Assembly: GCA_011009095.1 (NCBI GenBank)
Contig: VTPC01005999.1
Span: 65,019 to 129,018, forward strand
DNA length: 64,000 nt
Direction: 5' to 3'
Source of the DNA: Ignelater luminosus
Taxonomy: Eukaryota > Arthropoda > Insecta > Coleoptera > Elateridae
Position numbers and translations under genes: made by a program
The notes under the pieces: generated by a model
Seen by the model: the letters and a program-made list of their open reading frames with translations, nothing else
The model's database searches: none
Told to the model about the DNA's origin: nothing
Shown: one piece after another, positions 1 through 11,087 of the stretch
How positions within the stretch are numbered: position 1 is the first letter of the stretch
Layout of the letters: each line of letters starts with the position of its first letter

Positions 1-488
1 ATTTTGCTGAATAGGCATTCACATTCTGCATTTGAATGTGGTATAGACAATAACAATAAAATAAAAACATTTATCAACACGCTATTCGTTTAACAAGTGA
101 TCTCTAGCTATATATGGTAACTTCCTTCAGTGATCATCAATAATCTGACAGTTAATATCATGTGGTAAAACTCATTCTGAGTGATGTAAAAGAGGTGATA
201 ATGTTGGATTTGTGTTCCTAAAACTATTTGATGCATTGTTTGGTGCAAATAAATACATAGTATATTTTAATACAGGATCATTGAACGAGTATCTTTTTTT
301 AATTTCTCTGCAAGAACTAATCATAAATTGTTGGCATTAATTATAAAAATCTTCTACCAAATAAGGTTGTTTTGTTATTTCAGCCAAATTTAGTTGGTTC
401 ATAACATTGATACCAAGATACACATTTTGTTTGGGAATAAAATAATACTATTACCAGAATCAATATCATCAATAGAAGTAACATTATA
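1..488. other. AT-rich non-coding flank
   Basis: No gene, splice-bounded exon or clear repeat end is seen here. The stretch is AT-rich and full of stops in every frame. It ends where a Tc1/mariner-type terminus begins. It could be intron of a gene lying to the left (see the RE-rich exon at 21310). Confidence 0.5.
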
Positions 489-1245
489 CAGTGTGTCCAA
501 GATAAGGATGCACAGCATGGGGATCTTCAAAACGGTAAGAGATACAGGATCGGTTAAATGGGATGAAAGTTGGCTATTTATAGGACCTTTTTGTTGGCAT
601 TTGCAACATCTAGATATCTTGGATAGTTTCTGAGATATTTAAAAAAAAGTAGATTTCTCGATTTTTATTATTATTTTTTTTCCTTTATTTGAAGAGATAT
701 CGGAAAACTAAAACTACCTTCCCATTGCCACTTTTTGTTCTCTATTAAAATATAGTAACAAAATTCCTGTACAACGTTTTGGTTTCGAGTAACCATCATC
801 AATCTCATTTTTTTAAATAGGCAGAAAATCAATTAAAAATTGTTTTGGAGAGCTTTTGTCACGATTCTAATGATGTAAACATGATAGGGTTATTTTGATT
901 TCTTATGCTATAAATTAATGCATTCTGCAGTACCCTGGCCTGCACGATCACTTGATCTAACCCCGTTAGATTTCTTTCTTCTTGGGTTATGTCAAGAATC
1001 ATGTGCTCAACCAAAATTTTGAAGATAAACAGTGATTATTATTGTTGGTCACAGCAGTGTTCAACACAAAAAAATCAAAACCAAAATAACCTTATCATGT
1101 TTACATCATTAGAATCGTGACAACAAGAGCTATCCAAAACAATTTTCAATTGATTTTCCACCTATGTAAAAAAATGAGGTTGATGATGGTTACTCGAAAA
1201 CAAAATGTTGTACAGGAATTTTGTTAACATATTTTAATAGAGAAT
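489..1245. mobile_element. Truncated Tc1/mariner-type element with subterminal inverted repeat
   Basis: The left end starts CAGTGTGTCCAAGATAAGG directly after a TA (487-488), as Tc1/mariner elements do. Bases ~740-890 are repeated in reverse complement at ~1085-1240, making a hairpin of ~150-bp arms. Between the arms, on the plus strand at ~935-1015, a frame reads WPARSLDLTPLDFFLLG. This is the block around the third catalytic Asp of insect mariner-like transposases (usual form WPARSPDLTPLDFFLWG). The right outer terminus is missing; sequence switches near 1245 to a hAT remnant. A second copy of the first ~400 bp lies at 44144-44541. It is a dead, internally rearranged copy. Confidence 0.75.
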
Positions 1246-1246
1246 G

Positions 1247-1530
1247 CGTGCTAAATCTTCACATCTTCTGGGTAGTTTCTTGCAGGCCTCACTTGCACAT
1301 AAGTGTGCAGAGTGACAAATACATTTTAATACTACAATACCTAGAAACAATATACCTATAGTGAAATAAGCATAACTCACCCAGTGACTGTTTTTAGCAG
1401 AATAATGTTTTCTAAATTTTGACAAAACAGTATTGTACTTGCCTTTCATTATATTGCAACCATCAGAGGCAAGATCGATTACATTTTCTTTGGGTATTTT
1501 GTTCTGTGCAAATGTATTTACGATAAATGT
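1247..1530 (-). pseudogene. hAT-superfamily transposase remnant
   Basis: The minus-strand frame reads NVIDLASDGCNIMKGKYNTV followed, after a short alien stretch, by VLKCICHSAHLCASEACKKL and PRRCEDLAR. The DGCN...MGK...N block and the KCxCHSxHLCAS block are hallmarks of the RNase-H-fold region of hAT/ZBED-like transposases, where the Asp of DGCN is catalytic. A ~25-residue insertion separates the blocks, the N- and C-terminal parts are absent, and the right side of the coding stretch abuts the inverted repeat ending at ~1245. It is a short fossil, not a working gene. Family assignment rests on recalled motif patterns, not on a search. Confidence 0.7.
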
Positions 1531-1879
1531 TATTTCTTTGTATAAAATAAATATTTTTAAATTGTTCATCAAAATAAGTAGTTTAAACTTTAAAATTAAA
1601 AAATAAAACAAGTAGTTTAGAAGTTAGAATACAAAAACTACAAAAAATTATAGTGGATTTAGCAAATTTTCAATCAAGTTACCAAAAATATAGTACATTT
1701 TGCATACTATTCACCTTTTAAAAGTACATAGCACTTATGCTGGGCTTTGTATATAGTATAAATATTAAATACTATAATTATAGTACGGTTGGCAATGCTG
1801 GCTGCTTCTAATGAAATTGTTCTATATGCACATATTATTCTAATACATATTTTCCTTTGTATGGATCTCAGCTTCTTTA

Positions 1880-2690
1880 GATTTTTTTTAAAGCGTAAAC
1901 TGGAGCAGCATACATAATTGTGGAATGCACCGTGCTTCTCAGTACTTCTCTCTTTCTATTCTGGGGTCTTCCAACATTGGGCATTATTCTTGGCAATCTT
2001 TCTGTCTGTTCTCTGCTATTTTATTTATATATTGGCAAAGTTTAGTTTGTCATCTATGATAACCTCTAGATAATTAGTCTCTTTTTAAAATTTTTAAATT
2101 ATTTTTCCCTATTTTAACATTCAGCTGTCTATACTACGGTTTTTCTAGTCAACCTTAGTTCATTTTCCTGCATCTATTTTTCTTTCAATACCTTATTTGT
2201 TTTATATTCTAAGCAAGTTTTTGTATTGGCTTTTATTACTACTGATAAGTCATCTGCATAAGATACAATCGTAACATCTTCTCTTGTTATCAGTTGTAGA
2301 ATTTCGTCATGCGTCATGTTCCATAGAGTAGACAGTACAGCTGATATAGATTTCTTCTTTATTACTCAAAAAGTATCACTATTTGTTCTAAGTAGCTTTT
2401 TATGATCCTCAGTAAATAATTAGGCATGCTCATTATGTTTAACTTGTCCAGTATGGCCTGCCAGAATGCCGAACTAAAAGCATTCCTTAATCCAGGGCTA
2501 TCACTAAACATAATTTTCTTGCCTTGTCTTTCTCAATTCTTCTTTGGCTGGGTGCAGCTACCTTCATTAACCATAATGAAGGTACCAACTTCTGCCACTT
2601 CTGAATCCATACTTTGTGTCCAACCAATTTGGTTGCTTTTGTTCTACATTTAATATGTTTGGCAATACCAAAAGCCAAAACTACCAACCT
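1880..2690 (-). pseudogene. Non-LTR retrotransposon (R1-like LINE) reverse-transcriptase fragment
   Basis: On the minus strand, from 2690 down to ~1900, pieces of a reverse transcriptase occur in the right order. First comes KARKLCLVIALD with NAFSSAFWQAILDKL (palm motif around the first catalytic Asp, shifted in frame). Then SYLEQ, SAVLSTLWNM (usual QGSVLGPxLWN), and VSYADDLSVVI (the YADD catalytic box, at 2246-2260). Last is RLPRIMPNVGRP with VHSTIMYAAPVYA (thumb/connection region). The order and wording are those of R1/TRAS-type LINEs of arthropods. Several stops and frame changes interrupt it. No endonuclease domain or poly(A) tail was recognised. Confidence 0.75.
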
Positions 2691-3086
2691 ACCAGTTTCA
2701 TGATTTAATATGTAATTCCCTAATGTAAAAAATATTATTTAGGGAAAAAAAGAAGAAATTGGAAATAGTATGTAAAGTTCTGGGTTTTTATATTTTTTTT
2801 TAAAATGACATGTAAAGCATTACATGAATTTTTGTACCAGATTAAATGCAAAAGTCCCAGATCTAGGTAGCAGACCTGGCAATCCTGAATGGGAGTAATG
2901 TATCTTGACATTATTTGGTGGTTATAAAACTCCTGACATAGTTACTGAAAATAGCCTTGCAATTCAGTTCAAAGTGGTTGTAAAATTTCCTTTCAGTGTT
3001 TTGCTAAATCTACAAATTTAGAAAATTAATAAAACAATTTTTGTTATGAATTCATTGTTAACCTAATATAGTTCTTTAAATATATC
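2691..3086. other. Non-coding, nothing recognised
   Basis: AT-rich sequence between the LINE remnant and the next hairpin. I see no exon, repeat end or RNA gene. Confidence 0.4.
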
Positions 3087-3223
3087 CTGTCAGGTCTTGG
3101 ATTAACATGGTAGATTAATGCATTCTTTTAAGCCCTTGCTATCTTTGTGTGTGTGTGTGTGTGTGTGTCTGTGTGTACAGTATGCATTTATCTAGCATGC
3201 TAATCCAAGACCCAACAAGACAC
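3087..3223. mobile_element. Short hairpin MITE with a GT microsatellite loop
   Basis: The ends are inverted repeats of ~40 bp (GTCTTGGATTA-CATG-TAGAT-AATGCAT on the left; the same in reverse complement at 3183-3223). The loop consists mainly of a (GT)n run at ~3149-3175. A TA step flanks the arms. This is the layout of a small non-autonomous foldback element whose centre has expanded into a microsatellite. There is no coding capacity. Confidence 0.6.
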
Positions 3224-3527
3224 ATTTTTAACAATATCATGAACTACTGACATTCATTAGAGATATAACTGCAGATCTGTGAAGATTGTGAGACAAGTTA
3301 ACCTGCTGTGCTAAATGCCAATAGAAGTGTTGGGGTTAACAGTATCAACAGCTTCAGCAGTATATTTCGAAGGTGATTTCTGTGCATCATTTCCAGTTTC
3401 ACAAAAACGCTGGTGTATACCAATTCAAAAGTTGTTGAAATTGTTTATAATCAACAATATCCTTTGAAAATGCAGTATAGATTCGAAAGCACTATTGTCA
3501 ACTCTTGATCCACTTTTCTATCATTTA
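3224..3527. other. Non-coding, nothing recognised
   Basis: No supported feature in this stretch. Confidence 0.4.
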
Positions 3528-3737
3528 CACGTTGACTGCCAACTACGAGTTAGCTCGCAATTCACAGTGTGCCATCAGACAGTTATCTTATTAAACATTA
3601 CCTGGCCTACAATACCTGTTATGGGCATACTCATAGAAAATACATCCAAATGATGGATAGTGGACATCTGGAATAAAATTAAGAAATGATCATGGCATCA
3701 AAGAACAAATCATAATAGCATGGCAGTCAACATATTA
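3528..3737. mobile_element. Possible piggyBac-type MITE
   Basis: The left end carries CGTTGACTGCCAA and the right end the matching TGGCAGTCAAC, a ~12-bp terminal inverted repeat ~205 bp apart. TIRs of the GTTGACTGCCA kind recur in insect piggyBac-derived MITEs, and a TTAA lies just outside the right end, but no clean TTAA is present on the left. There is no coding content. The short repeat length keeps this tentative. Confidence 0.4.
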
Positions 3738-4169
3738 ATAGGTTTTGCTCTAACATAAATACCATTTTCTTGTAATAATTAAGAGTGAAAATTTTTCTTA
3801 GTTTTGAAAGGAACTTTTTTTTATAAATTTTCAGAAATAAAACTTCTACTTCAAATCAAGCACAATCAAATCAACGCTCACTGAAAGCTCTCAAATGACA
3901 ATTGATCAAGGCTAAGTTATTTGATGTCAGTTTTGTGTGTACCAATATCAAATCTCGACATTATATTTTCATGATGTGAAATTAGTTGTAGGTTATTTGA
4001 CCACACTTTTTTTTTGGACACCTTTTACTTATTGATTTTCTTGATATAGAATGACTGCATAAAATTTTGTGTTCTGGGATATGAAATAATTAAAAAGATT
4101 TAATCTGTGGTAATGCTATTTAAATACTGAAGAGATTCTTCAAAAAAATAAGTCTCATGTAGTCCAAGT

Positions 4170-4945
4170 TAAGCTGGGTGTCCATCTAAAAAGCATTTAC
4201 AACAAATGTTTACTAATATTGGTTGTTTGTGAACATTTTGTGTAGATGTGAATATTCTCAATTGATAGTTAGTTTGTAAGCATTTGTCATTGATCTTGTA
4301 TGTGATAAAGCCTAACCTATAAAATTACTTTTTGTTTTTATCATATAACCAATTTTCTTTGATGTACTGACTGTAGTTGGAACATTGGCAAACACTTTTT
4401 TATTTTATGTACACTGTTCAAAATTTGAAGTGGGACGTTGTAATTCTTAGACAATGTAATTAAAAGGAGGATTTGTAACATTTTGTAAACGTCTTCCTAA
4501 ATGCATATACATGAGTCAATTAATTGTATAATTGCAACTGTTAGTTTTTCTTTTGTTTTATACTCGAGAACTGCTATCTGCTGACATTAAAGTTTATCCA
4601 CATACACTCTCTAAGCATATCCTATAGTTTCAAGCGGCTACAATATTAAAATAAGTGCTGTATGCAATTGTTTCACATGCACACCTACTGATTATTATCT
4701 AGCCAATAAAGAATCAACATTTGACAGTTATGTCAAAACAACTGCTTGGTCCAAGTCCAAATATATCAACTGCAGAAACTACAATTCATGTATATATTAG
4801 TACAAAATAATTGACCTAGTGATGTGAGTTTGTGATGTGTCCCACTTCAGATTTTGAGGAGTGTACTTTAAATGTCTGCCAAAAATTTGTCAAGTTTGCA
4901 ATGCCATAATGGCAAACAGTTGCTCATTTGATGGATACCCATCTC
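4170..4945. mobile_element. Outer inverted-repeat element interrupted by a Tc1-type MITE
   Basis: Imperfect inverted ends (GCTGGGTGTCCATCTAAA at ~4172; reverse complement of GATGGGTATCCATCAAAT at ~4925-4945) enclose a second, better-defined element at 4412-4863. The outer ends are only ~20 bp and diverged, so the outer element is less certain than the inner one. Confidence 0.4.
4412..4863. mobile_element. Tc1-like MITE
   Basis: It starts CACTGTTCAAAATTTGAAGT after TA (4410-4411) and ends with the reverse complement of CACTCCTCAAAATCTGAAGT before TA (4864-4865). The ~28-bp TIRs match at about 24 positions. A TA target duplication and a CACTG-TCAAAA start are typical of Tc1-like elements. The 452 bp hold no transposase. 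Confidence 0.65.
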
Positions 4946-6420
4946 TCTCATGTTAATGATTTAGAATCTTGCCCTGAATTGTTACATTTTACTAACCCCC
5001 AGATGTCCATTATTACTATAATAACATATTGTATGCGATGCACTGCGTTTGAGTATAATATTCTAATAGCAGTACATATCGGCTCAATGTAGCTTATTAT
5101 TTTGAGAATTCTAATTACTATTTTTATTTTTTTATTTATGTCTTATTTTGTTTTCTCAAAGAATAAATACAACGAAGCTATCAAAAGTTTTTAAAGGTTG
5201 ATACCATGCATGGTTTGTACACAATATGGTTGTCTTACACATAAGTACTTATAGCTTGTCAAACACAATTCAACAGCACATAATATTTTATCATTGTAAT
5301 TTAACAATTAAAGTGATTACTTGAGGTTTGGAAACCTCTCCGCATCTCAGGGTCTACAGTACTGTTATAGCCACCACTGGGTAGGCTGTATCATAGTCAC
5401 ATGAAACAACCGTATTGTAGTATATAAACCATGAGTGCCATGTTATTAAAAATAGGAATAATATTCTGCTTAACTATCATTAGTTATTCAAATTTGGTTA
5501 GGTTTATAATATAAGAAGTAGTGTTTTAATGTAAATTTTTTTTGGTGTAGAAAATCTTTAAAAAAATATAAATTCATTGAAATTTATATAAATTCACATA
5601 GTTCTTTCCATGTAAAATATGTACAGAGCCTTCATTAATTTTAGAAAATCACATACCCCCATAAATTAATTTTATCCACAATCAACTTATAATTGGATTT
5701 TTATTCACACTTATGAACCGTTTTAACTAACATTTTATCCACTAGTGGAATAAAGTTAGTTTATTTCACTGGTGTGGATAAAACATTGTATTCCTGTTTT
5801 AGTCGTGTTTGCATAGTTACTTATTGACATTAACATTTATATTTAAATGTCAGTTTATTTTTTTATTAAATTCGAATAATTTGGGCTTGTAATTGTGGAT
5901 AAAACGTATTGCATTTGTGTTTTAGTCAAGTTTTATCCACTTAAAAAAATTAAACACTCGAACTAAAATAAATAACTATTGACAATTGTTTTTGCATCAC
6001 ACAAAAAAGGATGAAAAAATAGACAAACAACACTAAAAACAAAAAAGGTTACCGGCAATTTTTGTGTAAGTTGCAATGCCAACTTGATAGTTGAAATTCA
6101 ATTTTCAAGTAACTGGTCACAGTTTTCAGAATTAATGGAGGCACTGTATAAAAGTGTATAATATCTACATATGTCACATAAGACATTTCTAAAAGTGTGT
6201 TATAACATTACTTAATTGAGTTTGTCTATTTGTTTCTGTTTTTTATTCTTTTAGTATTTTAACATGTTTAGTAATGTTTTTTCAGTATTTGTATTATTGA
6301 AAGGGTATATTCCAATCAGAAGCCAAAAAACGAATGTATCAACCTTTACATAATGTTTAATGACAGGTTGTGTTTTATATTAATTAACATGCAACTTAGA
6401 TAGAAGAGTATACAAATATG
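4946..6420. other. Non-coding; contains a cluster of GTGGATAAAAC boxes (5660-5945)
   Basis: No gene is seen. Between ~5665 and ~5940 the word TTTTATCCAC or its reverse complement GTGGATAAAA occurs about five times in both orientations. One pair forms a clear small palindrome (ACATTTTATCCACTAGTGGA ... GTGTGGATAAAACAT). GTTTTAGTC(A/G)(A/T)GTTT is also repeated (~5800, ~5920). It may be a broken foldback element. The rest of the interval shows nothing I can name. Confidence 0.45.
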
Positions 6421-6686
6421 TAGAGTGATTGTAAATGAGTGAGGATGGTTTGGATTTGGCGCCACATTTAAATTATTTTCATGCTGGCACTACTTGTTTA
6501 CTTTTTGCAAACTGTCAAAAAATATAATCTATCTTTTTTGAGGTTATATAGTACTGTTTGTTATTATACTTTGTAAACAACACAGATTTGACAGATTGCA
6601 AAAAGTAAACAAGTAGTGCCAACATGAAAATAATTTAAATGTGGCCCAAATTCAAACCATCCTCACTCATTTACAATCACTCTGTA
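6421..6686. mobile_element. Foldback MITE, ~100-bp arms
   Basis: The left arm 6421-6525 (AGAGTGATTGTAAATGAGTG onward) is repeated in reverse complement at ~6588-6686 with few mismatches. The arms surround a short AT-rich loop. The ends sit next to TA. The element has no coding capacity and would fold into one long hairpin if transcribed. Confidence 0.8.
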
Positions 6687-7639
6687 GCTATAAAAAAAAA
6701 CCAAAGTTCATGATTGTCAAACCAGATTATAATGACAAAATTTATTTCTGATACCTGATATTTTTTATTTTCAAGTTTATTTATTACTATATATCTTTAA
6801 TTTATATTGAATTATTGTGATATCTACGCAATATATTAGTGTCTGATCAAATACTTTATAATAAATCATAGCTTTAAAGTAATCATAATCTTAATAAACA
6901 TTTTGGATCTTCGTTTTGTTAAATTGTTTTGTAATGTTTGCAATATAACTGAATCACTTGTAGGTCCAATAAAATAATAATGATTGTTTATAAAACAAAT
7001 GCATTGTAATTCATCAGTACAAATTATATTTATTATATCAGTTAAAAGCTGTTTTTGAATTATAGTTAAAGTTAATTTGGTTTCTAATTTCTATAGTAAA
7101 CCTACATTTAGATCAATTAAATTTTACAATAAGCTTTGCACTTTATTTACATATAATATGTACATTTACTAGTGAGTGACCCATATAACTTTCATGTCAT
7201 ATAACTTAGCAGACCTGGGTAAGTGCAGAACAAATGTATACTTCAAGATATGTAAATAAATTTTTTTTTATTATATCTGCACTTGTAGTTCTGTTGCTAA
7301 CATGCTTGGTGCTTGCACTTGTAAATCTAAATTTATGCAGTCCTTATACTTGGTAGTTATAATAATTAATGGTAGATATAAAGTTCAATTAAATCATAAT
7401 TACCTTCTCAAAATGACAAATCTCTACAAATTAATATATAGCATAATTCAAAAATGTATCAACTAACTCCTAAAACATTTTCTTCTCATCAAAGCAATTA
7501 AAAAGATCTCTACCATCATATGTTCTATTTTGCTTCATTTCTGAAATACATAGCTTTTATGGAGATGATTTAAAAACTTCAATTTAATTGATAAAGACTT
7601 CTACCACAAGCCCAAAACCGTAGTAGTTTGTTCACTTCT
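6687..7639. other. Non-coding, nothing recognised
   Basis: AT-rich sequence with stops in all frames. No exon or repeat boundary could be supported. Confidence 0.4.
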
Positions 7640-7647
7640 ATATTTTG

Positions 7648-7849
7648 CAGTGTTGCGCAGATTTTAGTCATGATTATTGTGTGATTAACTCACAGGAGAT
7701 TTTATTATGTATTTAATAATAATAAAAATAATAGCGATTAAACATTTAGTTGTTTATCGTTGTGAACCGTTTACGAGTAAATAATGACGATTAGCAAATA
7801 AGATTTTTAGTCGTAATCATTAATTGTGACTACTATTTGCTCAACACTG
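7648..7849. mobile_element. hAT-type MITE with 8-bp target duplication
   Basis: It begins CAGTGTTGCGCA and ends TGCTCAACACTG. The inverted ends continue imperfectly for ~40 bp (AGTCA-GATTA). The flanking octamers are ATATTTTG (7640-7647) and GTATTTTG (7850-7857), an 8-bp target-site duplication with one mismatch, as expected for hAT insertion. Length is 202 bp with no coding content. Confidence 0.8.
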
Positions 7850-8160
7850 GTATTTTGTAACCATTTCTTAGTTCTTTTGAGAAATATTGAAAGATTGTAA
7901 GAGCAGCTATCTTGCAGTATCAGAAATATCTGAAAAGATCAGTGGCATAAATCTTCTATATTCTTCTTCAATTTTACAAACTGTGTCAAGGAAGCATAAG
8001 ACTACAATCTTTTTACAGTTTCAAACATGCAATAATATTAAAAACTGTAAACTAAAATAAAACTTAAAAATCTTTAATTACTTTAAAAATTACAAGCAAA
8101 AACCATTGTACTGTAAATTTTAACACCTTCCACCTTCAAAGCAAAGGCATTTTAGATATA

Positions 8161-8877
8161 CAGAGTGTATACTTAAGTTGGTGACTTGGAAAACTTTTTT
8201 ATTTTTAGTTTTAAGAAAAAAAGTTATTCTTCATAAAAAGTTCGGCATGGTCTAAAAATTTATCGATCATATATGAGGTGTGTCAATAAATATGAATTTG
8301 ATACAAGAGTAAAATACTTTTATTTTTGATAATATTGGAAATTGTAATAATGAAAAGTTGTTCAGAATTAGAAACATGTTCAAATATGCAATCATATCCA
8401 TTTACACTAAAATATGAGTTTTTTTACTTTTTTTCTTTATTTCTACCTCTTTCATACTAGATACATCTTACAAACTAATGTTTTGATGTTTACTTTCAAA
8501 CATTTCTTATCAGAGCATCCTAGATTAACTGTATCAATGTGTACATTGAACCTTTCAATGTTATTGTAGAGAAAAGTTTTGAAAAAGTAAAAAATCCCAT
8601 TTTTTTAGTGTAAATGAATGTGTTTGCATATTTGAACGTGCTTTTTAATTCTGAACTTTTCATTACTACAATTTTCGGTATTATCAAAAATAAAAGTACT
8701 TTTCTCTTGTACCAAATTCATATTTATTGACAAACCTCATATATGACTGATACATTTTGAGGTTTGACTGCTTCAAGTTACGTTTAAGACCATGCAAAAC
8801 TTTTTATGAAGAATAACTTTTTTTCCAGAAACTAAAAATAAAAGTTTTCCATATGTCGCCAACTTAAGTAAACACTG
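8161..8877. mobile_element. Large palindromic (Russian-doll) foldback element
   Basis: It begins CAGAGTGTATACTTAAGTTG after TA and ends with CAACTTAAGTAAACACTG before TA. The two ~280-bp arms (8161-~8440 and ~8585-8877) are reverse complements at roughly 80-85% by eye. Inside the outer arms lies a second pair of Tc1/mariner-like ends (GAGGTGTGTCAATAAATATG at ~8276, matched in reverse at ~8723-8743). The palindrome therefore looks like one hairpin element nested in, or fused with, another. A short unique loop (~8440-8585) separates the arms. There is no coding content. Confidence 0.8.
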
Positions 8878-10129
8878 TATATTGTGAGTAAAAAGCTTCA
8901 TTCTTAGATGTCCTACCATCCCCTTGCAGTTAATCAGGATACAAGGTTCATCCTTTATATTTTGAAAATGATCAAAATTAAAGCAATGAAAGTGGGTGCA
9001 CTAATATGGTTTTGGCCTCATAGTGTAGATTACTTCAACTACTAAAAATTATATTTTTAGATTAATTAAACTTTTATGTGTGCTGATGTTTTTCAACAAC
9101 TTCATTAAGATTCATTATCTCAGAAATGAAGCATAATAAAGTTTGCTTGTTTTCATAAGAGGAAGTTGAGAAGCTTGATGGTGCAGTTTGAATTACCCTG
9201 TATATTATTCGGCTTCAGTGTAGGAAAACTGCAGTCTGAGTAAATAAGAAATTAAATGTACAGAGGACATACTTGTAAAAGTATGCATTAAATCTAAAAA
9301 AAAATGTTTTATTAGTACATAAGTAGCTTTGTATTTGCCCAGCTCTGTTACCTAGGTATTTTGTAATCTATAGTAGGTCATTACATTGGCAGCCATTCTT
9401 TATTTCATTTTTCATTGTTTTCGTGACCATTTATATAAGCTGTTCACAATCTTTTTGGATAAGGAATGACCATGATAATTTTCTGCTGAGTTGTAACTTG
9501 AAATATATTCAATTATATCTAAGGTTGGCTCCACAATTTTTGAACAAAACAATAAAATGATTTCCTAATTAAACACTAACAAATTTCCATAGCCAGCCCT
9601 TATCCAAAAAGATCATGAACTCTCATCATTGACAATTTATAATTGTGATAATAATTTTGAGGTTAGCTTACTAAATTACTCACCAATGACATCTGGCTTC
9701 AAAATCGGAAATATGTTTAAAGGGAGATTCAATAATTGACATTAACAAATATGGTAATACAAATGTCAATAAGAATGCAAATGAGAACATTATAAAAGAG
9801 ATTTATTTTAAACTGATGCTTATATCAGTTATTACGTCAGCTACCATACTGTCAAAACAACTTTTAAGATTTACTCAGATTTATTTCCTTTATGATAATG
9901 TTTTTATTTGTGTTCATGTTACCATTCTGTTTGCGTCAATTGTGCATCTCACTTTCATTCAGAAGTACCATCTATTGGTTCACAATTTTCTCAAATTGCC
10001 CATTTAAATTTAAGTCTACATAATTGTAATTTTCTTAATATCACGTTGAGAAGAAAATTACAGTTTCTATGCTCATTCAGTATTAGTACTACTAAAAAAG
10101 TAAAAAAAAATTTTTCTCACTTCCACATA
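8878..10129. other. Non-coding; short inverted repeat at 9440-9620
   Basis: GTTCACAATCTTTTTGGATA at ~9441 is matched in reverse by TATCCAAAAAGATCATGAAC at ~9601, a ~20-bp inverted pair ~160 bp apart that may mark a decayed MITE. Nothing else is supported. Confidence 0.35.
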
Positions 10130-10960
10130 TGTACTTACCTGTCAGAAATGTATACATATTTCAATTTTAAAAACCACCACTTTTTAATTTTTTTGAACAA
10201 ATATGGCTGTATAAACAGTACTTTTATAGAGTAAGGTAAATAATAATAAGTATAAAATTAATGTCAGATCTTTATCTGTTATTAATTATCATGTTCATAG
10301 GTTTAAGCACATTTGCTACACGTTTAAATTAAAATAATAAATAATAGTTTTATTTATAAAGGACATCATTTTTATAATTTTACACCATAAGATTAAAATA
10401 AACGCTGTCATTAAATTTTTGTAATTGTAAAAGAATTTTGTTAACATTAAATGTTACAAGCAAATAAAGCTAATCACAATGCAGATTATAAAATGAAAGG
10501 TCAACATTGTTACAACTCTACTACTATAAGAAAGCAAATCTCCCAACATACTATTACTTATGGCAGCCAATGTGGTGGTTTTTAAAAATTGAAATGTAAT
10601 ATTAGGCCATACTGTCATCATAGCAACAAATTTTATTTTTGTTCCTTATTAAGATAAAGCTTTTTATGTTTATGTTTTATGTAGATTTTAATCCAGTGAG
10701 AATATGACCTAATATTGCAACTCCCACCAAAATGCACGCATATTATCTCACCAGTGCGAACATGAGTGATAAATTGGTGGGAGTCAAAAACCTAAAACTA
10801 CAAAACTAGTGATGACCCATATTTCATAGCATACTTTATTAATAGTCTAACTAGAGTGCTATCATACTACAATGGGTCATTTAAACTCAGGAATGCATAC
10901 ACTCAACTCTTATATTCACTATGGTGGTTTTTTAAAGGAGATCCCAACATAAAAATTGTA
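10130..10960. repeat. Complex of inverted repeats
   Basis: TTTCAATTTTAAAAACCACC at ~10160 is matched in reverse at ~10573-10600. CCTAATATTGCAACTCCCAC at ~10708 pairs partly with GTGGGAGTC at ~10778 and with AATATTAGGCC at ~10599. GATGACCCAT at ~10812 pairs with ATGGGTCAT at ~10871. A GTGGTTTTT word recurs at ~10922. The pieces look like several hairpin elements inserted into or rearranged with one another. No single boundary is clear. Confidence 0.4.
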
Positions 10961-11087
10961 ATCTGTTTTTTTTTTGACATATTTATGTAGATTAACTGAA
11001 ATGCAATACAAAATGTGCAAGCCCCGTTTTAATATCAAGAAGGGTTACATAAATAAATATTGTGTGATTATTTGCATATTAAAAATA

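Noticed and set aside
394-633. 79-codon open frame on the plus strand
   Set aside because: Runs across the boundary of a Tc1/mariner-type terminus; it is accidental.
3149-3175. (GT)n microsatellite as an independent feature
   Set aside because: It forms the loop of the hairpin MITE at 3087-3223 and needs no separate explanation.
9908-10234. 108-codon open frame on the plus strand
   Set aside because: Sits at the edge of an inverted-repeat complex and has no recognisable domain.
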